The notes under the pieces are model-generated. The model saw only the letters and a list, made by a program, of their open reading frames with translations. It was not told the DNA's origin and searched no databases. From NCBI GenBank assembly GCA_023250955.1, contig JAHEZQ010000011.1:39226-103225 (forward strand): a stretch of DNA of 64,000 bases. The letters run 5' to 3'. This document shows positions 1 through 9,238 of the stretch, in pieces. Every line of letters starts with the position of its first letter. The first letter of the stretch is position 1. This stretch comes from Melioribacter sp. Its GTDB lineage: Bacteria > Bacteroidota > Ignavibacteria > Ignavibacteriales > Melioribacteraceae. A program made the translations under genes and the position numbers.

Positions 1-1007
1 GGTGTGAAAGAAAATAAAACCATATCAAAATTATCTTGGTACAATGTACCAGCAATTTCATCTCGTCCATCGCCATTAACATCTACAGCAGCCATACCAA
101 AATAACTAACTCCATCTTTTAGAGTAGGTGTAGTAGGTGAATATTTATTGTAAAAACCTGGTTTGCTTTTATCAGGGAAGGTATAAGAATTCGGTCCTTT
201 AACTTGAATAGCCCACATGCCGCATGCATTCCAGTGATGATTAATAATTTCAAGTTTACCATCACCATCAATATCAGCAGGTGTTGAACTCCAGTGTGAA
301 CCTGTAGCCCAATCTATTCCATTAGAAGAAGTACCTGGGCGACCTCCTTCCATAACTAGAGATGCAAATCCCGGGAACTGACCATCAATTCCTAAGATGT
401 AAACGTCTCTATTACTATTTCCATATGAGTGAGTTATTATCTCAGATCTTCCATCCCCATCAAAATCTTTAACAGTCAAAACTTCTCTATTTAATCTTAA
501 AGTATTGCCTGATGTTGCTGCTTTTGCACCGGCAGCTATAAACATAGCATTAGTTATCTCATAAGCGGGTAAAGTTCCCCAAGAAACACCATCCCACTCA
601 TAAAAAACTATCCTATTTTCGCCGGCTTGTTCAAAAATAATTTCCGGCATTCCGTCACCATCGCAATCCCCTACTTGTGGAAATCTTGGTGTGGATCCGC
701 TGGAAGTCCTTGAAACCGGAGATGACCAGACTATTTCGAGAATACCAGCACCATTATATTTCAAAACGTGAACTCTACCACCATTTGAGTAATCAGTAGC
801 AATAATCTCCTGTGTGCCATCATTATCGGCGTCAGCAACAATCACTCTTCTTACACCTAAATCTTTATAGTAAGGTCTAGCGGTGTCTGCTGTTTGTACT
901 GCAAAGGCATTGTAAGTTGCCATTTTTGTAACATTAATTGGAGACTGTGCCTGAAGAGAAGTAACAAACAAGAAAACTAGAGAAAAAAGTAAAAATGTCT
1001 TTTTCAT
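1..1007 (-). CDS. Secreted FG-GAP/VCBS repeat protein (C-terminus cut by window edge)
   Basis: The reading frame is open from an ATG at 1005-1007 to the window edge, giving 335 residues of an incomplete protein. Residues 1-20 form a Sec signal peptide ending in LQAQS. At least five Asp-rich loops of the DxDxDGxxEI type follow at roughly 35-residue or longer spacing (for example DADNDGTQEI, DFDGDGRSEI, DIDGDGKLEI, DVNGDGRDEI). These are the calcium-binding loops of FG-GAP/VCBS beta-propeller blades. Such proteins are exported and in this group often end in a T9SS sorting domain, which would lie outside the window. The ligand is unknown. No gene lies in the 238 bases before the next gene. Confidence 0.85.
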   Translation of the reverse strand, partial: MKKTFLLFSLVFLFVTSLQAQSPINVTKMATYNAFAVQTADTARPYYKDLGVRRVIVADADNDGTQEIIATDYSNGGRVHVLKYNGAGILEIVWSSPVSRTSSGSTPRFPQVGDCDGDGMPEIIFEQAGENRIVFYEWDGVSWGTLPAYEITNAMFIAAGAKAATSGNTLRLNREVLTVKDFDGDGRSEIITHSYGNSNRDVYILGIDGQFPGFASLVMEGGRPGTSSNGIDWATGSHWSSTPADIDGDGKLEIINHHWNACGMWAIQVKGPNSYTFPDKSKPGFYNKYSPTTPTLKDGVSYFGMAAVDVNGDGRDEIAGTLYQDNFDMVLFSFT

Positions 1008-1245
1008 AGTGCTTTCCTCTTTTATTAGAAGTAATATATCTTATTTGAAAATAAAGACTATCTGAATTAAATCAAAACAAATTTTTTATTAAATCATTTT
1101 GATATTTCATTAAGTATTAAGCATTCAAAAGTTTTTTCTCTAAAATTTTTCATAATAACAATTTTTTCTAACAAGGACATTGTCATACTAGGATTCAATT
1201 TATAAAGCAATTCAATATTACTGATATCAAATTACCATGTTGATA

Positions 1246-3627
1246 CTATTTTATTAGCATCATTTTTTTACTTAAAATATGCGATCCTGATTGTAATATA
1301 TAGATGTAAATTCCACTTGGATAATTTCCAGAATTAAACTCCGTAGAATAAACTCCTGCAACTAACTCTTTATTCATTAATTCACCAACCTGCTGCCCTA
1401 ATAAGTTGTATATCTTAATAACAGTAAACCCATTTTCAGGAATAGAAAATGAAATTCTCGTGGTTGGATTAAATGGATTAGGGAAATTCTGATTCAGTAC
1501 ATATGATGTTGGGATTGATTCATTTTGTGCTACATCAGATGGTGCGGCAGTTTGAAACTTAAACACAATTGCAAATCCGCTAAAACCATATGTATTCATA
1601 GCCCCCACTGACCATGTATAGATTGTATTTCCTTTCAACGTACTTAGAATAAATAAAGTATCAGTAACATCAGTGTCTACAATGGTTTTTGAGGGAATAA
1701 TTGATAATCCCTCAGCCACGATAAGTTTATATTTTGTTGCTGAGTTACTTTTTTGCCATACTAAGGTTGGAGTAAGACTTACTCCTCTAGATGTATCTGC
1801 AGGCAACAATAATTGAGGGGGGACAGGAAATCCTGTTGTGAAACTCCTCTCATTTGAGTAAACACTTTCTCCTGCTAAGTTTGATGCAGTAATCCTCCAG
1901 TAATAAGTGGTGAGACCTTTGAAACCTGTTACAGTCTTAAAAGTATCTACAATGTTATTTTGATTAACAATTAAATCATTAAAATTTGGGTCTGAAGCAA
2001 TTTGTAATCTATTATAATTAGAATGTGCTGTGTTTTCCCAAACAAATTTAATAGTATCTCTTTGATTGACTGCAAGTTCTGCGGGGGAAATAACTATCGG
2101 TTTAGATGGAATTGTAATTTGAACTGGAATTATTGCGCTAATATCACTTTCATTATTGTTTTTGTCTAATGCAGTTACACCAAAATACATTGTCTGTGAT
2201 ACATTTTCTGTTTTTATTTTAGCATATATAGTACCAACAATATTATTCATGTTAGAGGAATTTTCAAGATCTGATGGTTGAATAGTTGAAGCAGTAAATT
2301 TATAAACTACATACTTGGAAGCTATATCACCATCTGGAGCAGGCGAAGGTGCATTCCAATATAATCCATCTCCTCTACTATCAGCTAATTTATCATATCG
2401 TAAATTTGATGGTGGATTTGGTATTACGAAATCCTTCCAATTCATAACAGGTGGTATTGCAGGATATTTGTATAAAACTTTTAGAGAATCATAAAAACCT
2501 AGAAGATTATTTAATGTTGAAGTCGTATTATATAAAACACTTCCCTGACAATTATTATCCGTCCAGTTGAAACGAATTTGTCTTGGGATTTCATTCGCGT
2601 AAAATGGAATTTGGGGTGGTGTTGCACCAGCTCCAATTCTATAAACAGCATGTCCAACATACATATGTCTTCCGTTAGCTCCGGCAGAGTCAGCCCACCA
2701 TGGCATCAATTTTCCATAATCTTGAGGTCCGGTAAATGCCCAATACAATTGCTGATTAATGTAATCAATAGATTTAGCACGCAGCCAAGCCATAGCATCA
2801 CAATAAATGGAATTATAATTATCATTTCCTGTTATTGTTGAATCAGGATATCCAGGACGCCATATACCGCGTGGACTAATCCCCCATTTAACATTTGGTT
2901 TCACTAACTGAATATTATCATAAATCATTTTTACTAACGTGTTAACATTATTTCTTCGCCAATCTTTTAGACTAAGACTTGTTGGATTATATGATGCAAA
3001 AGTAGCGGCATCTTCTGTTCCCATTCCATCAAGATAAAAATAATCATCAAAATGAATTCCATCTACATCATATCTATTAACAACATCCATGATCACCGAA
3101 AGAACATAATTTCTTACTTCAGGAATTCCTGGGTTAAGAATCTTAACTGTTCCCTTTGTAAAAGTCCATTCAGAGTGTGTCTTCGATACATGTTTTGAAG
3201 CTGTCGGATAATTACCAACAATCCTTTCTACTCGATAAGGATTAAACCAAGCATGCAATTCAATTCCTCGTTTATGCGATTCCTCAATTGCAAACTGAAG
3301 CGGATCGTACAATGGATTTGGTGGTTGACCTTGAACACCGGTTAACCAATATGACCACGGTTCAATGTCAGAATAATATAATGCATCACATTCCGGTCTA
3401 ATCTGAAACATAACTGCGTTAATGTTTACAGCTTTTAAACCATCAAGAATATTTATTAATGCTTGCTTTTGTGAAGCAGTTGAAGCCCCTTTTGTAGGCC
3501 AATCAATATTCGCTACTGTTGCTATCCAGGCACCTCTAAATTCTCTTTTGGGACTTATTGATTGGGCAAAAGCGTTTATTGCTTGCAAGAAAAATAAAAA
3601 ATAAGCCAGATAGACAGTTCTTTTCAT
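1246..3627 (-). CDS. T9SS-exported GHL10 (DUF187/DigH-like) glycoside hydrolase with FN3-like domains
   Basis: The 793-residue protein has a signal peptide at 1-22. A glycosyl-hydrolase-like 10 (DUF187) TIM-barrel domain spans about residues 29-380, opening with EFRGAWIATVANIDWP. The conserved acidic motif DGIHFDDYFY lies near 188-197. Two or three FN3/Ig-like domains occupy about 410-695. The C-terminal 85 residues are a T9SS type A sorting domain (NFPNPFNPTTRISFSIP, then the beta-strand tail). E. coli DigH (YddW) of this family cuts peptide-free peptidoglycan glycans. That activity is therefore the best guess, acting at the cell surface or outside. It is divergent from a lipoprotein paralogue of the same family. 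The exact substrate is inferred. Confidence 0.85.
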   Translation of the reverse strand: MKRTVYLAYFLFFLQAINAFAQSISPKREFRGAWIATVANIDWPTKGASTASQKQALINILDGLKAVNINAVMFQIRPECDALYYSDIEPWSYWLTGVQGQPPNPLYDPLQFAIEESHKRGIELHAWFNPYRVERIVGNYPTASKHVSKTHSEWTFTKGTVKILNPGIPEVRNYVLSVIMDVVNRYDVDGIHFDDYFYLDGMGTEDAATFASYNPTSLSLKDWRRNNVNTLVKMIYDNIQLVKPNVKWGISPRGIWRPGYPDSTITGNDNYNSIYCDAMAWLRAKSIDYINQQLYWAFTGPQDYGKLMPWWADSAGANGRHMYVGHAVYRIGAGATPPQIPFYANEIPRQIRFNWTDNNCQGSVLYNTTSTLNNLLGFYDSLKVLYKYPAIPPVMNWKDFVIPNPPSNLRYDKLADSRGDGLYWNAPSPAPDGDIASKYVVYKFTASTIQPSDLENSSNMNNIVGTIYAKIKTENVSQTMYFGVTALDKNNNESDISAIIPVQITIPSKPIVISPAELAVNQRDTIKFVWENTAHSNYNRLQIASDPNFNDLIVNQNNIVDTFKTVTGFKGLTTYYWRITASNLAGESVYSNERSFTTGFPVPPQLLLPADTSRGVSLTPTLVWQKSNSATKYKLIVAEGLSIIPSKTIVDTDVTDTLFILSTLKGNTIYTWSVGAMNTYGFSGFAIVFKFQTAAPSDVAQNESIPTSYVLNQNFPNPFNPTTRISFSIPENGFTVIKIYNLLGQQVGELMNKELVAGVYSTEFNSGNYPSGIYIYILQSGSHILSKKMMLIK

Positions 3628-3913
3628 TTTACTATGGACCCAATGAATCTTCAGAAATGGAAATACAAAATAAATTTGTTAACAACCAAACTTATTTCCA
3701 CTACACTAATATTAAGATTTTCAAATTAATATACATTTCTTTTGAAAAAATACAATACGAATTTAGTGATAGTGAAAATCTACCATAGAAAAATAATATT
3801 AAACTACTCAATAATGTTGTCTGAATTATCTTGTCTTAAATATTTTCCTAAATAGTTGATATAAATATTTTTATGAAATAACTTACTTTAACATAAAATC
3901 ATACGGTACAATT

Positions 3914-5458
3914 ATGGTGAATAAAAGAGTTATAAAAGTTGTTATCGTTCTATTAATAATTATTTCAGGTTGCACTTCTTTACAACTCGATCAATCAGAA
4001 AAAACCTTGCCGAATATTCCTAAAGTAGAACGGGAATTCCGCGGAGCTTGGATTGCATCCGTTGCTAATATTAATTGGCCTAGCAGAAAAGATCTTACAA
4101 CAGATGAGCAAAAAAAAGAAGTGATAGGTATTCTTGACAAACTTAAAAATGATAATTTCAACGCAGTAATATTTCAGGCTCGTCCGCAGTGTGACGCTCT
4201 CTATAAAAGCAGCATTGAACCATGGTCATATTATTTAACTGGTAATCAAGGCAAAGCACCCGATCCATATTACGATCCTTTAGAATTCTGGATTGATGAA
4301 GCACATAAGCGTGGGATGGAGTTGCATGTTTGGTTGAATCCTTACAGAGCTCATCATATCGCTGGAGGAGAAGTCACAGAATTTTCTGTTGTTGAAAAAC
4401 ATCCCGATTGGGTTGTGAAACTTAAAGAGGGATACTGGTGGTTAGATCCAAGTAAAAAAGAAGTTCAAGATTATTCAAATAGTGTTGTCGTAGATATTAT
4501 TAATAGATACGACATTGATGGAATTCATTTCGACGATTATTTTTATCCGTATCCTTCATATAATAATGAAGAAGATTTTCCTGATGACGAAAGCTGGAAA
4601 AATTATTTGAACAATGGTGGTACATTAAGTAAATCAGATTGGCGGCGAGAAAATATTAATGTCTTCATTCAAAGAGTTTATAAAAGCATAAAAGAGATTA
4701 AACCGAATGTAAAATTTGGATTAAGTCCGTTTGGAATTTGGAGACCTAAACACCCTGAATCAATTGAGGGATTTGATCAATATGATAAATTATATGCCGA
4801 TGCAAAACGGTGGATTAATGAAGGATGGGTTGATTACTGGGTTCCACAACTTTATTGGAAAATAAATACTATTCCCCAGAGTTTCCCAGTCCTTTTAGGT
4901 TGGTGGAAAAATGAGAATTTGAAAAACAGACACTTCTGGCCAGGTATTAATATAGATAGGGAGAATAATGAATTAAATAATTCAGAAGTGATTAATCAAA
5001 TTATGATTGTAAGAGGAATGCTACCTGATTCACCAGGCAATTTATTCTGGAGTGTCGGCCCCATTCTAACTAACAAGGAATTATCCGATGCAATTGTAAA
5101 TGGGCCGTACAAAAAACAAGCATTAGTTCCTCAAACCCCTTGGTTCAAGAATACTCCCCTTGCATCACCGGAAATTATCACCTTAAAAGAAAATGATATG
5201 ATTAAAATTTCTTGGTCACATGAAAACAATAAAAATGTTTTTAAGTGGATTGTATATTTCAATTATGGTAACAGGTGGGATTACACAATTTTAAATAGCG
5301 ATACTTTTTCATATGAAGTTCCTCTAACTTTCGAATATAAGTCTACCAATGATAATGACAAAAAAAATATTAAGAAGTATGTTCTAAATGAAGTTGCTGT
5401 ATCTGCTGTAGATAGAATTAGTAATGAAAGTATTCCGACTTTTCGTAAAATTGAATAA
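3914..5458 (+). CDS. GHL10 (DUF187/DigH-like) glycoside hydrolase lipoprotein
   Basis: The 514-residue protein starts with a lipoprotein signal whose acceptor Cys is residue 20 (ISGCTS). The GHL10 domain fills about residues 41-420. Its motifs match the divergent neighbour closely: EFRGAWIASVANINWP, NAVIFQARPQCDALY, GMELHVWLNPYR, DGIHFDDYFYP at 202-212, and a conserved SPFGIWRP. An FN3-like tail follows. There is no sorting domain, so this paralogue should be anchored in a membrane, probably facing the periplasm. It heads a co-directional run of amidase, sugar kinase, AmpG-like transporter, NlpC/P60 peptidase and dipeptide epimerase. That context supports a role in cutting denuded peptidoglycan strands. 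Substrate is inferred from DigH. Confidence 0.87.
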   Translation: MVNKRVIKVVIVLLIIISGCTSLQLDQSEKTLPNIPKVEREFRGAWIASVANINWPSRKDLTTDEQKKEVIGILDKLKNDNFNAVIFQARPQCDALYKSSIEPWSYYLTGNQGKAPDPYYDPLEFWIDEAHKRGMELHVWLNPYRAHHIAGGEVTEFSVVEKHPDWVVKLKEGYWWLDPSKKEVQDYSNSVVVDIINRYDIDGIHFDDYFYPYPSYNNEEDFPDDESWKNYLNNGGTLSKSDWRRENINVFIQRVYKSIKEIKPNVKFGLSPFGIWRPKHPESIEGFDQYDKLYADAKRWINEGWVDYWVPQLYWKINTIPQSFPVLLGWWKNENLKNRHFWPGINIDRENNELNNSEVINQIMIVRGMLPDSPGNLFWSVGPILTNKELSDAIVNGPYKKQALVPQTPWFKNTPLASPEIITLKENDMIKISWSHENNKNVFKWIVYFNYGNRWDYTILNSDTFSYEVPLTFEYKSTNDNDKKNIKKYVLNEVAVSAVDRISNESIPTFRKIE

Positions 5459-5538
5459 TCTAAAACTTCCTCTTAGTTATTAGAATGTTGAGTAATGGAA
5501 TTTTTTGTTAGTAGGTCTTGAAATCTTTTGGAGAAGGA

Positions 5539-8226
5539 ATGAAAAAATATATTAGCTGTTTTTCATTAATTATGATTATTGCAACTGCATGTTCCACAAG
5601 TGTTGATGTTACAACAAAAGAGACAGTAACCCAACCCGCTCGTTCACAATATTTTAAAGATAAAATTTCAGTCATAAATTTTGGAAACGAGAATTTAACC
5701 GCATCCGATTCGGCCAGGCAGAAAATTATAAATGAAATTTTAGCTTCGGCAAAACAAAATTATGATGCTGTTATTTTCAAAGCAATCAATCTTTCCAAAT
5801 TAATGTTAGCTTCTTCTAGCTCAGAACTCATATTCCCAGATATTATTAAGTATGCAAGTGAACTAGCCCATAGCAATGGATTGGAATTTTTTATTGGGAT
5901 TGACTTCAACGAATTGGATAGATCAGTAATTCCATCTTCCCGAAATACTGTAATAAAAAATAATTTTAATAAACTTGTAAAAAATTGTGAGCTCGATGGA
6001 TTCATTTTTAATGGTATAAACATTTCATCAAAAGATGATAACAATTTATTCGAAGATATAGTTGTAGAAAGTCTTTTACTAAAACCTTTTTTAATTGTTG
6101 CTATTCCAAATAAATTTAGCGAGACGCATAGAACGTTGGTTGATAAATATTTAGAAACATGGATAATTGATTTTCTTATTGACAACGAATTTGGCAACTC
6201 AATTATTTACAACAAGAATATAAATTATGGTGAAGACGAAAAAATTCTAAATAAATATTTGAAACGATTATCTCCCGAACATTTCATTTCATTTAATCTC
6301 TCGGAAGTAACTGATAAAAGTGTTACTGATGTTGATATACTAAGCGAAAACAGAATCAAGAATATTGATGCAAATATGAAGCTGAATTTTATCTTAACTG
6401 GGAAGACTGATACAGTCGAAATAAAAATCGGCAACAGAAATTTTAAACTTTCAACGAATGATTGGGCAATACCATACAATTATTTATTGAATAAGGATAA
6501 TACCGTAAGCCGTTATGGAAACTGGGTGGAATTCAGAAGACCTTTTGCTAAAAATTCAGGCAACGATATTTACAATTTACTTTGCAAAACAAAATATCCT
6601 TCTAAGGTTTTCATCAACGATGATTCAGTAAAAATTTATAAAACAGGCGTCTTCTTCAAAAAAATAAAATTGAAAGAGGGGTTGAACAAGTTAAGAGCAG
6701 AAGTAAAAGCTGATAACGGTGAAACAACCATTTATGAAGACCGGGTTTTGTTTCAGAAGAAAGATCCTTCAATAGTAGATTTGAAATTATCTATTAATGA
6801 TAATTCAATTGAACCTGCAGAGAACATTACTCTAACACCAGAAGATTATTTAACTGTTTCGTTCAACGGTACAAAATCTCAAAGAGGGTTTGTTGAAGTA
6901 ACCCCCGGCAATTTTTCTTTTGAATGCCAAAGAAAAGATTTTAGCGGATCAAGCCGTTATGAAATTCAAATACCACTTAAAAATTTTATTAAGAATCAAA
7001 AGTATAGTATCAAGTTAATTCTGAAATCAAGTGAAAATAATCCCGATCAAAATTCAATTGAGAAATTACTCGACAGTACTCTATTAATAAAAGATGAAAC
7101 GGAATTTCCATTATTAACAACCACACAAGATAATTCTCTTTTGACTTTCACTCTTGCACCGATAAGATTAGGTGCGCCAATTAGAAATGAACTTCCGAAA
7201 AATGTTATTCTAAAATCAAATGGAATTTTCGGAGATAATTATAGAATACATTTAAGTGATTCTGAAGAAGGATATATAAACCGCGAATTTGTAAAAGCAC
7301 TTCCCATAGGTTCAAAAGTTCCGAGCTATTTTATTAATCCTCTTTCATGTTATACTTCTGCTTCCGCCGATATTATTAAAATCCCTTATTTGGAAAACGT
7401 ACCTTATGAAATTTATCCCGATCCCGAACAGAAAAGAATTATCATAAGTTTATACGGAGTTAAAACAAGCAGCACGTGGATTATTCACAAAAATAATTTA
7501 CGGTTTATTGAAAATGTAACATGGCAGCAAACAACAAAAGAGACTTATAAAATTTATGTCAATTTAAAGACATCAAAAATTTGGGGTTATGATATAAAGC
7601 CAAATGCGAAAGAATTAATCTTTAGAATAAAATATCCGCCGACATATAATGTTGAAAATAACTTACCGTTAAAAGGAATTAAAATTTCCTTAGAAGCCGG
7701 ACATGGTGGAAGTAATATCGGTGCAGTTGGTTTATCCGGCTTAAAGGAGAAAGAAATTAATTTGAAACTTTGTAAAATGCTTGAATTACTCTTCAAAGAA
7801 CGCGGTGCTGAAATTTTACAGGTTAGAGATTCCGATAAAGATATGACGCTAACTGCAAAACGTGATACCGTAACAAACTCTGATGCAAACATTCATTTAA
7901 GCATTCATGCAAATTCAAGCGAACCATCAAATGAATTTTTAGGAACGTCAGGCACATGCACATTTTATCATAATCCTTTTTGGACCCAATTAGCCGAAAA
8001 AGTTTTTGGCAAATTAATCGAACTGGATGTTAAACCATTCGGTGCTGTCGGGTCTTTCAATTACCGTGTTACTCGAATGTCTGATATGCCTGCAATTTTG
8101 GTTGAACAGGCGTTTTTATCCCAAGCCGAAGATGAAGAAAAACTTAATGATGATAATTTCCGCCAACAAATGGCCGAAAAAATTTATGAGGGTTTAATAG
8201 AATATTTAAAGTACATGAAAGATTGA
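5539..8226 (+). CDS. Large lipoprotein N-acetylmuramoyl-L-alanine amidase with a degenerate GHL10-like N-domain
   Basis: I take the ATG at 5539, preceded by GGAG at 5530-5533, rather than the TTG at 5518. It gives 895 residues with lipobox Cys18 (IATAC). Residues about 712-890 are an Amidase_3 domain: zinc ligands EAGHGG (His722), a Glu in the LKEKEIN stretch and SIHAN, and a catalytic Glu in VEQAFLSQ. It should cleave the MurNAc-L-Ala bond. Residues about 38-235 follow the GHL10 motif order of the upstream gene, but the acidic site is replaced: DGFIFNG at 153-159 instead of DGIHFDD. This part is probably a binding rather than a catalytic domain. The middle 240-700 looks beta-rich and is unassigned. 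Confidence 0.87.
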   Translation: MKKYISCFSLIMIIATACSTSVDVTTKETVTQPARSQYFKDKISVINFGNENLTASDSARQKIINEILASAKQNYDAVIFKAINLSKLMLASSSSELIFPDIIKYASELAHSNGLEFFIGIDFNELDRSVIPSSRNTVIKNNFNKLVKNCELDGFIFNGINISSKDDNNLFEDIVVESLLLKPFLIVAIPNKFSETHRTLVDKYLETWIIDFLIDNEFGNSIIYNKNINYGEDEKILNKYLKRLSPEHFISFNLSEVTDKSVTDVDILSENRIKNIDANMKLNFILTGKTDTVEIKIGNRNFKLSTNDWAIPYNYLLNKDNTVSRYGNWVEFRRPFAKNSGNDIYNLLCKTKYPSKVFINDDSVKIYKTGVFFKKIKLKEGLNKLRAEVKADNGETTIYEDRVLFQKKDPSIVDLKLSINDNSIEPAENITLTPEDYLTVSFNGTKSQRGFVEVTPGNFSFECQRKDFSGSSRYEIQIPLKNFIKNQKYSIKLILKSSENNPDQNSIEKLLDSTLLIKDETEFPLLTTTQDNSLLTFTLAPIRLGAPIRNELPKNVILKSNGIFGDNYRIHLSDSEEGYINREFVKALPIGSKVPSYFINPLSCYTSASADIIKIPYLENVPYEIYPDPEQKRIIISLYGVKTSSTWIIHKNNLRFIENVTWQQTTKETYKIYVNLKTSKIWGYDIKPNAKELIFRIKYPPTYNVENNLPLKGIKISLEAGHGGSNIGAVGLSGLKEKEINLKLCKMLELLFKERGAEILQVRDSDKDMTLTAKRDTVTNSDANIHLSIHANSSEPSNEFLGTSGTCTFYHNPFWTQLAEKVFGKLIELDVKPFGAVGSFNYRVTRMSDMPAILVEQAFLSQAEDEEKLNDDNFRQQMAEKIYEGLIEYLKYMKD

Positions 8227-8273
8227 TCTGATAAATTATTAAATTCACATAACTTTTCTGCACTAGGTAACAG

Positions 8274-9197
8274 ATGGATAAAAAATATTTAATCGGTTTA
8301 GATGGCGGTGGTACAAAAACAAAATGCGTTATAACCGATTTTAATTTGCATCCTTTGTACACATGCCAAGGAGGTCCGTCTAATTTTCTTTTGATCGGAA
8401 CGCAAAAAGTATCTGAAACTATTCTTTCTCTGATTCTCGAATCAACATCATATCTAAAAGTTTCACCAGATCAGGTCGCTTCAATATTGATCGGTACTAC
8501 AGGAGCTGGAAGACCAAGCGATGCTCAAAAGTTGAAAGATGATTTTCTTCTATATGCTAAATCAAAAGGTTATTCTTTCAATTCATTTAATGTTGATAGT
8601 GATGCACGAATTGCACTTGAAGGAGCTTTTCCCGGCAGCCCTGGTTCGTTGTTAATCGCCGGAACCGGATCGGTAATTTTTGGTAAAGATAAAAACAACC
8701 GAATACATCGCGTTGGCGGATTTGGGAAATTAATTGGTGATGAAGGAAGCGGCAGCACATTAGGAAGACGAGGACTCAATCAAATTGCAAAAGACTATGA
8801 TGGTAGAGGTGAGAAAACAATTTTAACGGAAATCTTAAAACGTGATTTTGGTATTTCTGATTCTTCTCAATTAATCACAGAAGTTTATAGAAATAATTTT
8901 GACGTCGCCTCATTCGCTCCCAAAGTTATTGAAGCTGCTCAGAATGGAGATGGGATTGCAAAGAAAATATTAGATGAAGAATCAGATGAACTTTTACTAC
9001 ACGTCAAATCAATATATAATATGATTGACGAAGAAATCTTAAAACTTTGTTTGATCGGGGGAACAATAGCAACGGAAAATTTTTACTCAAAAATGTTTAT
9101 TAAGAAAATTGAACAGTATCTATCAAATATAAAAATAGTGTCTGCAGAAAACCCTCCGGAGATCGGGGCGGCTTTCATGGCCAAAGCTATGTTATAA
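8274..9197 (+). CDS. BadF/BadG-type N-acetylglucosamine/N-acetylmuramic acid kinase
   Basis: This 307-residue cytoplasmic protein belongs to the BadF/BadG/BcrA/BcrD ATPase family. The phosphate-1 loop is LDGGGTKTK (about residues 9-17). A second nucleotide-binding motif reads LLIAGTGSVIFG, followed by GGFGKLIGDEGSGSTLGR. Family members include the N-acetylglucosamine kinases and MurK of Clostridium, which phosphorylates both MurNAc and GlcNAc. With murQ 10 kb away in the same island and no other sugar kinase present, MurNAc-6-P production for MurQ is the likely job. It sits 47 bases after the amidase and 41 before the transporter, so co-transcription is probable. Sugar specificity is inferred. 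Confidence 0.82.
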   Translation: MDKKYLIGLDGGGTKTKCVITDFNLHPLYTCQGGPSNFLLIGTQKVSETILSLILESTSYLKVSPDQVASILIGTTGAGRPSDAQKLKDDFLLYAKSKGYSFNSFNVDSDARIALEGAFPGSPGSLLIAGTGSVIFGKDKNNRIHRVGGFGKLIGDEGSGSTLGRRGLNQIAKDYDGRGEKTILTEILKRDFGISDSSQLITEVYRNNFDVASFAPKVIEAAQNGDGIAKKILDEESDELLLHVKSIYNMIDEEILKLCLIGGTIATENFYSKMFIKKIEQYLSNIKIVSAENPPEIGAAFMAKAML

Positions 9198-9238
9198 ACT
9201 ATGTTAAAAATCATCCACTAATACCGAGGATATTTTTT

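Noticed and set aside
3422..3788. Plus-strand frames at the 5' end of the first GHL10 gene and its upstream gap
   Set aside because: They overlap a well-supported gene on the other strand and have low-complexity translations without ribosome sites.
5518..5538. TTG start for the large amidase
   Set aside because: It would put seven residues before a perfect lipoprotein signal; the ATG at 5539 has its own ribosome site.
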